From Streptomyces sp. SID12488 (GTDB lineage: Bacteria; Actinomycetota; Actinomycetes; Streptomycetales; Streptomycetaceae): 64,000 nucleotides of DNA. The position numbers and the translations under genes are program-made. The stretch covers positions 682,001 through 746,000 of the forward strand of contig NZ_JAAGLT010000001.1 in the NCBI RefSeq assembly GCF_010548275.1, in the 5' to 3' direction. Of the stretch, positions 34,480-43,346 are shown one piece after another. Under the pieces are notes generated by a model that saw nothing but the letters and a program-made list of their open reading frames with translations, did no database searches and was not told where the DNA came from. Each line of letters starts with the position of its first letter. Position 1 is the first letter of the stretch.

Positions 34480-34510
34480 CGGGGGCCGGTTGGAGGAGTT
34501 CCGGCCCCCG
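34480..34510. terminator. Bidirectional hairpin between the lipoprotein and DUF6924 genes
   Basis: CGGGGGCCGG and CCGGCCCCCG are perfect arms around an 11-base loop, lying between convergent genes. Confidence 0.8.
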
Positions 34511-34567
34511 TGACCGCACGATGGTTCGCCGCCCTGAAGGTCGGCTCCATCACGCACGGCCGGCAGG

Positions 34568-34984
34568 TCAGAAGCCCCGGTGCACCCCGTCCGCGTCGAC
34601 GGCCGCCGCGAATTCCCTGAAGTCCATGTTCGAGATCGACAGGTTGTTCTCGATGCCCCACAGCTCGCTGGCCACGACCCGGAGGCAACGCCCGTGCTCC
34701 TCCCGCAGGTCCACGACGAGGAGGGGGAACTCCTCCGAGGCCAGGGCCGTCGCGTCGGCCAGGACGAGGATCGGGTGCTGGTGGTCGGCCGGGAGCAGGG
34801 TGACGGCCTCCGCCGAGGTCATTCCGGCGAACCTGCGGTCGGAGACGAGTTCGACGTTCGGCAGGAAGTCGTCCTCGCTCGGTGAGGAGAGAGCCAGCCT
34901 CAGGTTCTCCCACGCGGCGTCGCTCGAAAAGTCGGTGCGGACAACCATCGGGTCCGCAGTTCGGGGCAGTTGCTGCTCAGACAT
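34568..34984 (-). CDS. DUF6924 family protein
   Basis: A 138-residue cytoplasmic protein beginning near PMVVRTDFSSDAAWENLRLA and ending VASELWGIENNLSISNMDF and REFAAAVDADGVHRGF. The layout matches DUF6924 proteins, small single-domain proteins common in Streptomyces, with no known biochemical role. ATG 34984 is chosen as the conserved start; no good ribosome site is seen. It converges on the lipoprotein gene. Confidence 0.65.
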   Translation of the reverse strand: MSEQQLPRTADPMVVRTDFSSDAAWENLRLALSSPSEDDFLPNVELVSDRRFAGMTSAEAVTLLPADHQHPILVLADATALASEEFPLLVVDLREEHGRCLRVVASELWGIENNLSISNMDFREFAAAVDADGVHRGF

Positions 34985-35274
34985 GCGCGCACCGTACCGC
35001 CGGCCCAACCGTTCTTTCGCCGTCGGGCGCGACCGAGTGCCCTTTCACCCCCGCCAACGTGCCTCCGTACGCCAAGGCCGTACCGTCAACCGTCGTCAAC
35101 CATCGCCAGAGTGGGCATAGTTGATCATTGTTTTCATCAGAGGGGCCGGCCACCCCGCCCGGCCGGTTACCCAGGATCACGGGTTAGCCTCGCCCGTAGT
35201 ACACGTGCAGGTGCACGTACACGCAGACGTACACACGACTGCTGTACAACCCGATCCAGCGGAGGCAGGCCGGC

Positions 35275-35586
35275 ATGGCGAAGACGACGAAGGTTCCTAC
35301 GGCGCTGGTGGCCGCCGGCGGGCTCGTCGGCGGGTACGGCGTCGCCCGCTGGAGCAGGAACCGGCAGCTCGGCGGGACCGTGCTGGCCGTCGCGGGGACC
35401 GTCGCGGCCCAGCGATGGCAGGAGCAGGCGGGCGTGACGGCCGCCGGGGCACTGACCGTCGCGTACGTCGCCGCCTTCGCCGGATCGCATCCGCTGGCCA
35501 AGAAGGTGGGCGCCTGGCCCGCCGTGTTCGGGGTCGCCGGAGCCGTCGCCCTCGCCTCCTGGGCCGTTGCCGACCGCCACGCCTAG
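35275..35586 (+). CDS. Small membrane protein of unknown function
   Basis: A 103-residue protein with about three hydrophobic segments (ALVAAGGLVGGYGVARW; LGGTVLAVAGTVAA; AVFGVAGAVALASWAVAD). ATG 35275 has GGAGG ten bases upstream. No catalytic motif. Probably a conserved Streptomyces membrane protein; it precedes the transposase remnant. Confidence 0.6.
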   Translation: MAKTTKVPTALVAAGGLVGGYGVARWSRNRQLGGTVLAVAGTVAAQRWQEQAGVTAAGALTVAYVAAFAGSHPLAKKVGAWPAVFGVAGAVALASWAVADRHA

Positions 35587-35648
35587 CAGGGCCTGGTCAG
35601 GTGCGTTGTCGGTGGCGCGTCCGGTTGAGGGGCCGTGTCGTTGACGGT

Positions 35649-36345
35649 TTGTGACACCTGGGGAGCTGGATGAAGTCCGGTGCTGTCTGGAGGACTTCGC
35701 GGCGGATGGGTTCGAGCCGTTCGCGCGGGCGGATCAGCGTCGGTGGGGCGGGGTGTATCTGCGGGGACCGCTGCTCGGCGGCGGAAATCGGTGGAGCCGA
35801 TGGCCGCCCGGCTGGGTGAGGACGGCAACCGCCAGGCCCTGGCCCACTTCATCACCACCAGTCCGGGGGATCCGGCGCATGTGCGGGCCCGACTCGCATG
35901 GAAGACGGCCGCGGCGATCGGACCGACCGCGCTGATCATCGATGACTCGGGCTTCCTCAAGGACGGCGACGCGTCGGCGTGTGTGTCGCGGCAGTACACC
36001 GGCACCGCGGGCCAGGTGACCAACTGCCGGGCGGGCGTGTCCTTGTGTCCGGCCTCGGGCACCGCCTCGGCGGCGATCGACTGGCGCTTGTTCCTTCCCA
36101 GGAGCCGGGATCCGGCCTCGCCGCAGGCCGATCCCGCGAAGGTGGCCCGCCGTGAACGGGGCGGTTCCCGCCGACGTGGGCCATGTCGAGAAGTGGCAAG
36201 TGGCAACTGACCCTGGACGTGATCGACGAGATGCGGTCCTGGGGCGTCGATGTCCCCCTCGCGGTGGCCGACGGCGGCTACGGAGACACCGCGGCCTTGG
36301 AGTCTCGCCCTCACGCGCGGCGCGACCAAGGCGGGTGGCGGCGCG
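35649..36345 (+). mobile_element. IS701-type transposase remnant with several frameshifts
   Basis: Transposase sequence is recognisable across three frames: ELDEVRCCLEDFAADGFEPF (from GTG 35651), then KSVEPMAARLGEDGNRQALA and PTALIIDDSGFLKDGDASAC holding the DDE-type Asp, then VGHVEKWQ and LDVIDEMRSWGVDVPL. Each part is in a different frame, and the 3' part is missing. At 36185-36205 a 7-bp duplication (GTGGCAA twice) breaks the frame. Terminal inverted repeats and target duplications are not recognised. Confidence 0.82.
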
Positions 36346-36468
36346 GGAGGCTTGCAGGGTCCCCACCATCATGGTGAAGAGCCCGATGGCCTTGCTTCGG
36401 GCGGAGCGAGCGGAGCGGGCGGTCGGAGGGCTCCCGCCACCGCGTACTGCTGGGATTCCGGCGATTGC

Positions 36469-37080
36469 CTACCTACCGCCGGATCCCGGTCGCACAGCCG
36501 CGTCCCGATCCGGGTCAAGGCCCGGTGGTGCGGTCAGGGCTTTGTGGGTCGACTCCAGGATCTTCTCCGACAGTTCTGTGCCCGCGGTGGCTCGGGCGAG
36601 GAGGATCGCGCCGACCAGGGTGGCCACCATGGGAAGGCCGTCGTCGGCGTCGGTGGACAGCCACGCGGCGAATTCCTGGACTCCGCCCGCGTACGTGTCG
36701 CGTACCTCTCCGGCTGTGGGTTCGCGAGCCATGTCCCCTGCGAATCCGGCGGTGGGGCAACCGGTGCCGGGCTGGTCACGGTGTTCGGCCGACAGATAGA
36801 AGTCGACGAGGGCGCCGCGCGCGGTGTCGTGATCGCCGTGGGCCGTGTCGAACGACGCCAGGAGTAGGTCAAGGTCCCCGAAAGCGGCTTGAGCCGCCTC
36901 GGCCACCAGGGCCTCCTTGGAGGGGAACTGCTTGTAGAAGCCGCCCGTGGTCAGCCCGATGGACTTCATCAGATCGGCGACGCTGATGCCGTTCACGCCG
37001 CGTTCCCGGAAGAGCTGGGAGGCCGCGGCGACCGCGCGCCTGCGGTTCTCGAGCGCTTGTGCCTGCGAAACGCGACTCAT
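36469..37080 (-). CDS. TetR/AcrR family regulator
   Basis: A 203-residue repressor: N-terminal helix-turn-helix (AVAAASQLFRERGVNGISVA; GLTTGGFYKQFPSKEAL), with a C-terminal ligand domain (CPTAGFAGDMAREP). The group that begins ASQLFRERG and has a Cys near residue 105 often responds to electrophiles and controls ene-reductases. It is divergent from the SDR/ene-reductase genes; two operators with matching architecture lie at both promoters (37096-37119 and 37265-37288). ATG 37080 is used; GTG 37083 is possible. Confidence 0.92.
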   Translation of the reverse strand: MSRVSQAQALENRRRAVAAASQLFRERGVNGISVADLMKSIGLTTGGFYKQFPSKEALVAEAAQAAFGDLDLLLASFDTAHGDHDTARGALVDFYLSAEHRDQPGTGCPTAGFAGDMAREPTAGEVRDTYAGGVQEFAAWLSTDADDGLPMVATLVGAILLARATAGTELSEKILESTHKALTAPPGLDPDRDAAVRPGSGGR

Positions 37081-37095
37081 CACTCACCTGCCCAA

Positions 37096-37119
37096 GATAG
37101 ATAGTTAAGTGCATCTATC
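37096..37119. promoter_or_regulatory. TetR operator A, at the tetR promoter
   Basis: Arms GATAGAT and ATCTATC are separated by exactly 10 bases. The site starts 16 bp upstream of the TetR start codon. Same architecture as operator B at 37265-37288. Confidence 0.7.
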
Positions 37120-37264
37120 GTACGCGAAGTGCCGGCGGTCGGCCGCGACATCCTTTTCCCGTACGACTCTTTCTCGCTACCGCAAGGCGGGGGGCCGTGG
37201 ACCCGCCCCCACCTCCGGCCACGGGGGGGGCGACTGGAGGGGTAGCTGGCGTTGACCGGAGCGT

Positions 37265-37288
37265 TTTAGATAGCTATCGTAATCTAAA
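37265..37288. promoter_or_regulatory. TetR operator B, at the SDR promoter
   Basis: Arms TTTAGAT and ATCTAAA are separated by 10 bases whose core is part of the palindrome GATAGCTATC. The site lies 57 bp before the SDR ATG. Spacing and half-site (TAGAT/ATCTA) match operator A. Confidence 0.7.
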
Positions 37289-37344
37289 GCGGGCCGACGC
37301 TTTGGCCCCTCCTCATCCGCCAGCCCAGAAATGAGATCCACCCC

Positions 37345-38136
37345 ATGACCACGCAGAACAAAACCGCCGTCGTCACCGGGGCGTCCGCCGGCCTGGGTGC
37401 CGCCTACGCTCAGCGGCTTGCCGACCGGGGTTACGACCTGATCCTGGTGGCCCGCAACGCCGCGCGCCTGGAATCACTGGCGTCGGACATCCGCAGCCGC
37501 ACGGGCCGTGCGGTGGATGTCGTCGCCGCCGACCTCACCGATGCGGCGCAGATCTCCGTGGTCGAGGAGCGTCTGCGGTCCGACGAGAGCATCGAGGTGC
37601 TGATCAACAATGCCGGCGGTGCGCTGCTCACGCCGCTGGCAGGCTCCGACGCGGCGGCCTACGAGGCGCTGATCAGCCTCAACGTGACCTCGCTGACCAG
37701 GCTGACCATCGCGGTCCTGCCGGGGCTGACGGCCCGCGGGCGCGGCACGGTCGTGAACATCTCCTCTGCCATGGCTCTCAACATCCTGCCCGTCAGCGCC
37801 GTCTACAGCGGCACCAAGAGCTACGTGCTGACGTTCACCCAGGCCCTGCAGCAGGAACTCGCCGAGAGCCCCGTCGTGGTGCAGGCCGTGCTGCCGGGCG
37901 CTGTCCGCACGGATCTCTGGGACGGCTCCGGTGTCGACCTTGCGACGTTCCCCGACGAGATCGTCATGAACGTGGACGACGCCGTCGACGCGGCGCTCGT
38001 CGGCCTCGACGCCGGGGAGCCCGTCACCATCCTGTCGCTGCCGGACATCAGCGACTGGGAGTCGTTCGAGAAGGCGCGTCAGACGCTCGTCCCGAACCTG
38101 TCGCTGAGCGTCCCGGCCGATCGCTACCGCGGCTGA
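37345..38136 (+). CDS. SDR family NAD(P)-dependent oxidoreductase
   Basis: A 263-residue short-chain dehydrogenase: TGASAGLGAAYA cofactor loop, NNAGG, catalytic Ser in NISSAMAL and Tyr/Lys in YSGTKSYVL. The divergent TetR gene and the downstream ene-reductase suggest a stress-inducible carbonyl/enone-processing module. ATG 37345 follows GAAATGAGATC without a strong ribosome site. A weak hairpin at 38170 follows. Confidence 0.93.
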   Translation: MTTQNKTAVVTGASAGLGAAYAQRLADRGYDLILVARNAARLESLASDIRSRTGRAVDVVAADLTDAAQISVVEERLRSDESIEVLINNAGGALLTPLAGSDAAAYEALISLNVTSLTRLTIAVLPGLTARGRGTVVNISSAMALNILPVSAVYSGTKSYVLTFTQALQQELAESPVVVQAVLPGAVRTDLWDGSGVDLATFPDEIVMNVDDAVDAALVGLDAGEPVTILSLPDISDWESFEKARQTLVPNLSLSVPADRYRG

Positions 38137-38465
38137 CCACCGCTCCGGCTCCCGTACGAGAGTCCCTTTGCGGCAACGGCACGGCCGCTGCCGCACAAGG
38201 CCGATGCGTCATGCGGCGTGGGGGAAGACCGACACACTCGCCACCTTCCCCTCGCCCACCCGAACAGCCGGGGACCGGCACCGCAGTGGCGGCGGTCATG
38301 TGCGCGGCAAGCCCGTCCGCCCCGTCGACTGCCCCTCCGTGCAGCTGCCTTCCATGGTGGAGGGACCCGGGCCCATCAGGCCGATCAGGCCGATCACCGC
38401 GTACACGCTACTTCCGGCAACCCGCCACCCCGCATCTCTCTCACCCTTCATTTGAGGAGACATCC
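38137..38465. other. 329-bp gap between the SDR and ene-reductase genes
   Basis: No supported gene. It contains a weak hairpin (GCGGCA/TGCCGC, 38170-38194) and a short tandem ATCAGGCCG repeat (about 38376-38396). The distance implies that the ene-reductase may have its own promoter. Confidence 0.55.
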
Positions 38466-39527
38466 ATGTCGAACGCCCTGTGGAACCCAACGACCGTCGG
38501 TGAGATCTCCCTGCCGCACCGGCTTGCGATGGCCCCCATGACGCGCAACCGGTCCACGCCGGGCGGCGTGCCGACCGAGCTGAACGCCGAGTACTACGCC
38601 CAGCGTGCCTCGCACGCCCTCATCATCACCGAGGGCACCCAGCCCAACGCCGACGGGCAGGGCTACCTGCTCACCCCTGGCATCTACTCCGAGGAGCACA
38701 TCGCCGGCTGGCGCAAGGTCACCGACGCCGTGCACAAGGCCGACGGACGCATCATCATCCAGCTCATGCACGCCGGACGGATGTCCCACCCCGACAACAC
38801 CCCCCACCACTGGCAGCCGGTCGCACCCTCCCCGGTCCAGCCGGCGGGCGAGATGTTCACCGCCACCGGGCTCCAGGAGATGCCGGTACCGCGCGAGCTG
38901 TCCACCGAGGAGGTCGCCACCACGGTCGACGACTTCCGGCGCGCCGCCGCGGCCGCCGTCGCCGCCGGCGCCGACGGCGTCGAGATCCACGGCGCCAACG
39001 GATACCTCGTGCACCAGTTCCTCGCCGACAACACCAACCAGCGCACCGACCAGTACGGCGGCTCCATCGACAACCGCATCCGCTTCGCCGTCGAGATCGC
39101 CACCGCCGTAGCCGAGGAGATCGGCGCCAGCCGTACCGGCCTGCGGATCTCTCCCGGCAACCCGTTCAACGACATCGCGGAGAGCGACACCCACGAGCTG
39201 TACCCGGCACTCGTGCGCGCCCTCGCCCCCCTCAACCTCGCCTACCTCCACATCGGCCACGGCGGTGACGACGAACTCCTGCACACCCTCCGCAAGCTCT
39301 GGCCGACCACCCTCGTCCTCAACCGGGCCGGCACCGACATCGCCACCCGCGCCAAGGACATCGAAGACGGCATCGCCGACGTCATCACCGTCGGCACCAT
39401 GGCCCTCGCCAACCCCGACCTCGTCGAGCGCGTACGCACCAACGCACCCCTCAACACCCCCGACCCCGCCACCTTCTACGGCGGCGGCGAGGCCGGCTAC
39501 ACCGACTACCCCGCCCACACCGTCTGA
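38466..39527 (+). CDS. Old-yellow-enzyme family alkene reductase
   Basis: A 353-residue FMN-dependent ene-reductase. It begins [20 protein letters not shown] with Thr in PMTRNRS, has the substrate pair His/Asn in [14 protein letters not shown], the catalytic Tyr in [14 protein letters not shown], and FMN-binding [15 protein letters not shown] enzymes reduce activated C=C bonds of enones and other electrophiles using NADPH. It belongs to the TetR-controlled set. ATG 38466 follows TTGAGGAGACATCC. Confidence 0.95.
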   Translation: MSNALWNPTTVGEISLPHRLAMAPMTRNRSTPGGVPTELNAEYYAQRASHALIITEGTQPNADGQGYLLTPGIYSEEHIAGWRKVTDAVHKADGRIIIQLMHAGRMSHPDNTPHHWQPVAPSPVQPAGEMFTATGLQEMPVPRELSTEEVATTVDDFRRAAAAAVAAGADGVEIHGANGYLVHQFLADNTNQRTDQYGGSIDNRIRFAVEIATAVAEEIGASRTGLRISPGNPFNDIAESDTHELYPALVRALAPLNLAYLHIGHGGDDELLHTLRKLWPTTLVLNRAGTDIATRAKDIEDGIADVITVGTMALANPDLVERVRTNAPLNTPDPATFYGGGEAGYTDYPAHTV

Positions 39528-39707
39528 CGAACCAGGACCACACCGCCCGGCAAACCCCGGCGATACCGGTCCTCGCGGGCCGGTATGCACGGATGGCCCA
39601 GCGTCTCTGTCACCCCGGTATGTGGGCCATCCTCGCGCTTGTTCGATCCGATTTCACGGTCCGTCACCGGGGTGAAGCCGCTCCGCCCATCCATATTGGA
39701 GAAGCAC

Positions 39708-40136
39708 ATGTCTTCCTCGAAGGTCGAAATCCAAACGTCCACCGCCGACTTGCACCGGCTTGCGGACGAGTACGTCAGGCGCGTCAACCTGCGTGACCTC
39801 GACGCCCTGTTCGCCCTGTACGCGCCGGACTTCCGCAACCACGCCGCCGACGGCACCGCCACCGGCCTCGAGGAGACCCGCGCGGTGCTGGCCTCGTTCC
39901 TCGACGCGGTCCCCGACTTCGCTGCCACGCCGGTCCGTGTCGTCGCCGAGGACGACTGGTTCGCGATCAACTTCATCCTCACCGGCACGAACACCGGGCC
40001 CTTCAACGGCACTCCCGCCACCGGCCGATCGATCAAGGTGCTGGAGCTCCGCATGTTCAAGGTGGCCGACGGGAAGCTCACCGAGCACTGGGGCCTCATC
40101 GACCTGGCGACGCTCTTCGCCCAGTTGCAGTCCTGA
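39708..40136 (+). CDS. SnoaL-like polyketide cyclase family protein
   Basis: A 142-residue NTF2-fold protein of the SnoaL/ester cyclase type (LADEYVRRVNLRDLDALFAL; FRNHAADGTATGLEE; ending LTEHWGLIDLATLFAQL, with HW conserved). Such small cyclase-like proteins are often near ene-reductases with unknown substrates. ATG 39708 has TTGGAGAAG five bases upstream. It is 180 bp after the ene-reductase. Confidence 0.88.
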   Translation: MSSSKVEIQTSTADLHRLADEYVRRVNLRDLDALFALYAPDFRNHAADGTATGLEETRAVLASFLDAVPDFAATPVRVVAEDDWFAINFILTGTNTGPFNGTPATGRSIKVLELRMFKVADGKLTEHWGLIDLATLFAQLQS

Positions 40137-40194
40137 GAGGGCTGCGTGAGTCGATGTCTGTTTCACCCTTTCGCAAGGGGCAGGCGGGCCGGCC

Positions 40195-40436
40195 TCAGCG
40201 TCGCCGGGCGGCTACGGCCGCGGCTGGCTGAAGAAGCCCTGCGCCACGGTGATCGATGGTGAGCTTGTCGCCGTTGGAGTACCAGGTGGCGCTGCCGGCA
40301 CCGCCGGGGACGGTCGCGGCCCCGGCGGTGGGAGCGGCCAGATGAGGGCCGAGGCGGTGGTCGCCGCCACGACGAGGGCGTTGTGGACCGTCTTCCTGCC
40401 GGACAGGGTCCGGTTCGGCTGGCGCAGGCTGAGCAT
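40195..40436 (-). pseudogene. Frameshifted secreted-protein remnant
   Basis: From ATG 40436 the frame gives a basic start and hydrophobic core (RKTVHNALVVAATTASALI), then turns to Pro-rich nonsense ending at 40212. In the neighbouring frame the same DNA reads AAPTAGAATVPGG and ATWYSNGDKLTI, the expected mature start of a small secreted Streptomyces protein, and stops at 40195. A frameshift near ALI therefore separates signal and mature part; the rest is missing. Confidence 0.6.
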
Positions 40437-40584
40437 GGGGCTCGTTCGGACGGGGTGCCGTACCCGACGCGAGACGCGAGACGCGGGCGGCACGGGTGGC
40501 CCAGGACCGTCAATTCCTGCCCGTGGTCTGTCAGTTGCTGATCATGACGCGAGAAGGGCATCCGCCGGGGCGGCCAGAACACAC

Positions 40585-41124
40585 CTAGCCCGCTGCCGCA
40601 GGAGCCACAGGGGCCGCCTGGAACGCCTTCCGGTACGCGTACGGGCTCGTCCCCACCACCCGTCCGAAACGGTCCCGGAACGCCGTCGGTGACCCGAACC
40701 CCGTCTGCGCGGCGATGTGTTCGACCGGGTGCGCCGTCGTCTCCAGCGGGTACTACGCCCGCCGCACCCGCGCCCGGTGCAGCCACTGCAGGGGTGTCGT
40801 GCCCGTCTGTTCGCGGAAACGGCGGTTCAGGGTACGGACGCTCATGCCGGCCCGCGCCGCGATGTCGGCCAGCGTCAGGTCGCCCTGGTCCGCGTGCTCC
40901 TCCAGCCGGCGCAGCACCGGTTCCATCGTCGCGCCCGCCGGGGCCGACGGCTGGGCCTGGACGATGAACTGGGCCTGCCCGCCCTCCCGTTCGAGAGGCA
41001 TCACGCACATCCTGGCCGCCTGCGCGGCGACCGCCGAGCCGTGGTCGTCGCGGATCATGTGCAGGCACATGTCCAGGGCCGCCGCCGCGCCCGCCGAGTT
41101 GAGGAACTGGCCGTTGTCGGGAGC
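40585..41124 (-). pseudogene. 5'-truncated, nonsense-mutated GlxA-type AraC regulator
   Basis: The frame begins after a stop at 41127 with PDNGQFLNSAGAAAALD (the end of the DJ-1/PfpI-like domain), then the AraC helix-turn-helix (LTLADIAARAGMSVRTLNRR; LQWLHRARVRR), hits TAG at 40755-40753 and continues in frame with LETTAHPVEHIAAQTGFGS to a stop at 40585. The N-terminal amidase-like domain is missing, so it is a decayed gene. Confidence 0.8.
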
Positions 41125-41706
41125 CTAAGGTCGTTGGGTCCCTGCGGCGCCATCGTGGCTTGTCGCGCCCACGCGGCGGAGCCGCATATCGATACTGCCC
41201 CGCGCCCCTGAAGGCTTGACTCCGCCCGCCGACACCAGCCCCTCCATCGACTCCTCCTCCACCCGGAACGCGCGCCCCACTCCCGCCGCGACCAGCACCC
41301 CCGACGCGATCACCAGCGTGAAGAAGGCCCAGGTCAGGGGCCAGGCGTCGGCGAAGCCGTCCGGTGCGCCGGGATGGGTGCGCAGGGAGACGTACATGAG
41401 CGCCGCCGGCGGGACCGCGATCAGGAGCAGCGGCCAGCCCCGGCTGTCGCGGTAACCGAAGTAGGCCGCCAGGAGCAGCAGTACGACGCCCAGGACGACA
41501 ACCCCGAGACGCGTCACCGGGGTCGTCTCGTCCAGCGAGCCCGCGCTCTCCGCCCGGTTGCGCAGGTCCCAGGGGACACAGACGACGTACGACGCCGAAA
41601 CGACGGCGACGGCGAGTCCGCGTGTCAGCCAGCGCTCGGCCCAGGGACGCGTCCCCAGCGGCCCGAGCAGCTTCCCGGTGGTGCCGTTCCCCGTTATCTC
41701 GGTCAT
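41125..41706 (-). CDS. Unknown membrane protein with repeat-derived C-terminus
   Basis: A 193-residue protein with about four transmembrane segments (GLAVAVVSASYVVCVPW; VVVLGVVLLLLAAYFGY; WPLLLIAVPPAALMYVS; TWAFFTLVIASGVLVAAGV). No family is recognised. The final 27 or so residues (SIDMRLRRVGATSHDG) come from the intergenic repeat, so the natural C-terminus was probably shorter. ATG 41706 is chosen; upstream ATG 41721 is in frame. It faces away from the GlxA remnant. Confidence 0.65.
   Translation of the reverse strand: MTEITGNGTTGKLLGPLGTRPWAERWLTRGLAVAVVSASYVVCVPWDLRNRAESAGSLDETTPVTRLGVVVLGVVLLLLAAYFGYRDSRGWPLLLIAVPPAALMYVSLRTHPGAPDGFADAWPLTWAFFTLVIASGVLVAAGVGRAFRVEEESMEGLVSAGGVKPSGARGSIDMRLRRVGATSHDGAAGTQRP
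41151..41214. repeat. Streptomyces intergenic GC-rich repeat, copy at 41.2 kb
   Basis: The stretch with TGTCGCGCCCACGCGGCGGA and CCCCGCGCCCCTGAAGG is nearly identical to that at 44714-44785. Here it supplies the last codons of the 41125-41706 membrane protein. Confidence 0.8.
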
Positions 41707-41817
41707 ACGTACGAGGGTCACCTGCCCGAAGGCGGTGCGACAGAGTACGCGTACTCAGGTCCGGGTACTCAGTTGCCGGTACTCGGCCGCGCACCCAACC
41801 ACGTACCCAGCCCTTGG

Positions 41818-43152
41818 CTACACCCCCGCCGCCCGGGACACCACATAGATCAGCAGCCCCGCCAGCGAGCCGACCACCGTGCCGTTGATGCGGATGAACT
41901 GCAGGTCGCGGCCGATGTGTGCCTCGATCTTCTTCGTCGTGTGCTCGGCGTCCCAGCCCGCGACCGTGTCCGTGATCAGGGAGGTGATCTCGCTCTGGTA
42001 GGTCGTCACGACGTACACCGCCGCGCCCTCCACCCAGCCGTCCACCTTGTTCTGCAGTCCGGAGTCGACCGACATCCGGGAGCCGAGCGACAGCAGCGAC
42101 GCCCGCACGCGCAGCCGCAGTTCGCTGCGCTCGTCCTCGGCAGCCGAAACGATCATCGAGCGTACGGCCGTCCAGGCGGACGCGATCAGGTCCTGGACCT
42201 CGCCGCGCCCCAGGACCTCGGTCTTCAGCCGCTCGACACGCGCGCGTGTGTCCGTGTCGGACTGGAGGTCGGAGGCGAAGTCGGTGAGGAAGCGGTCCAG
42301 GGCGCCGCGCGCCGGGTGGGAGGGGGCGTCGCGCATCTCGGTGACGAAGCGCAGCAGCTCCTTGTAGACGCGCTCGCCGACCTTCTTGTCGACGAACTTG
42401 GGCGTCCAGCCGGGCGCACCGCCCTGCACGGCGCCCATGACCTCCTCCTCGTGCAGGACGAGCCAGTCGTGGGCGCGTACACAGACCAGGTCGACGACCC
42501 GTCTGTGGCCGCCGTCGACGACGACCTTCTCCAGCATCTTCCCTATGCCCGGGGCGATCTCCTGGGCATCGGCCCGCCGGGTGATGGCCTCGCCGACGAC
42601 CGCCTGGACGTCGGAGTCGCGCAGCACGGTGAGCGCCCCGCGCAGGGCCGCCGACAGCTCCGCCGTGACACGGTCGGCGTGCTCCGGCTCGGCGAGCCAC
42701 GTACCGAGGCGGCTGCCGATGCCGACGGCCCGCAGCCGCTGGCGTACGACGTCCTGGGAGAGGAAGTTCTCGCCGACGAACTCGCCCAGCGAGACGCCCA
42801 GTTGGTCCTTCTTGGTGGGGATGATCGCGGTGTGCGGGATGGGCAGGCCGAGGGGATGGCGGAAGAGTGCGGTGACCGCGAACCAGTCGGCCAGCGCACC
42901 GACCATGCCGGCCTCGGCCGCCGCGGCGACATACCCCGTCCAGGCACCGGCACCCTGCTCACCGGCCCACTTGGCGAGGACGTACACGACGGCGACGAAG
43001 AGCAGCAGCCCCGTCGCCGTGAGCTTCATCCGGCGCACCCCGCGTTGGCGCTCCTCGTCGGCAGGGCTGAAGGAGGTCATGGCGCGGCCCGGAACCGCGC
43101 CGTCCGCTGATCCCGTTCTCGTCCGTTCTTCCGTGCGTTCCATTCGCTCCAC
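41818..43152 (-). CDS. DUF445 family membrane protein
   Basis: A 444-residue protein with a membrane segment at about residues 43-62 (LTATGLLLFVAVVYVLAKW), then AGMVGALADWFAVTALFRHP and IPHTAIIPTKKDQLGVSLGE, the DUF445 hallmark, and a large helical soluble part ending in a C-terminal hydrophobic stretch (VGSLAGLLIYVVS). DUF445 proteins are cell-envelope proteins of unknown role. GTG 43152 is used. It is divergent from the GDSL hydrolase. Confidence 0.9.
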   Translation of the reverse strand: MERMERTEERTRTGSADGAVPGRAMTSFSPADEERQRGVRRMKLTATGLLLFVAVVYVLAKWAGEQGAGAWTGYVAAAAEAGMVGALADWFAVTALFRHPLGLPIPHTAIIPTKKDQLGVSLGEFVGENFLSQDVVRQRLRAVGIGSRLGTWLAEPEHADRVTAELSAALRGALTVLRDSDVQAVVGEAITRRADAQEIAPGIGKMLEKVVVDGGHRRVVDLVCVRAHDWLVLHEEEVMGAVQGGAPGWTPKFVDKKVGERVYKELLRFVTEMRDAPSHPARGALDRFLTDFASDLQSDTDTRARVERLKTEVLGRGEVQDLIASAWTAVRSMIVSAAEDERSELRLRVRASLLSLGSRMSVDSGLQNKVDGWVEGAAVYVVTTYQSEITSLITDTVAGWDAEHTTKKIEAHIGRDLQFIRINGTVVGSLAGLLIYVVSRAAGV

Positions 43153-43346
43153 TCACTCCGCCGTTCAGTGATCCCTCACACATTGTCCCTTCCTGACCGA
43201 CTCCCGGAACGGAACAAGAGTTCCCTGCGTATACCCGAAGGAAGCCGATCCGAAGGATCGGGCCGGCTCGCACACGCCCATCCCGCATCATGGGCTCAGC
43301 CCACCGGAGCCCCACGCTCCCCGCAGTACGAGGAGTCACGCATCCC

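Noticed and set aside
40163..42700. Very long minus-strand frame across 40-42.7 kb
   Set aside because: It crosses the GlxA pseudogene, the repeat and two membrane-protein genes and shows no domain; an artefact of high GC.
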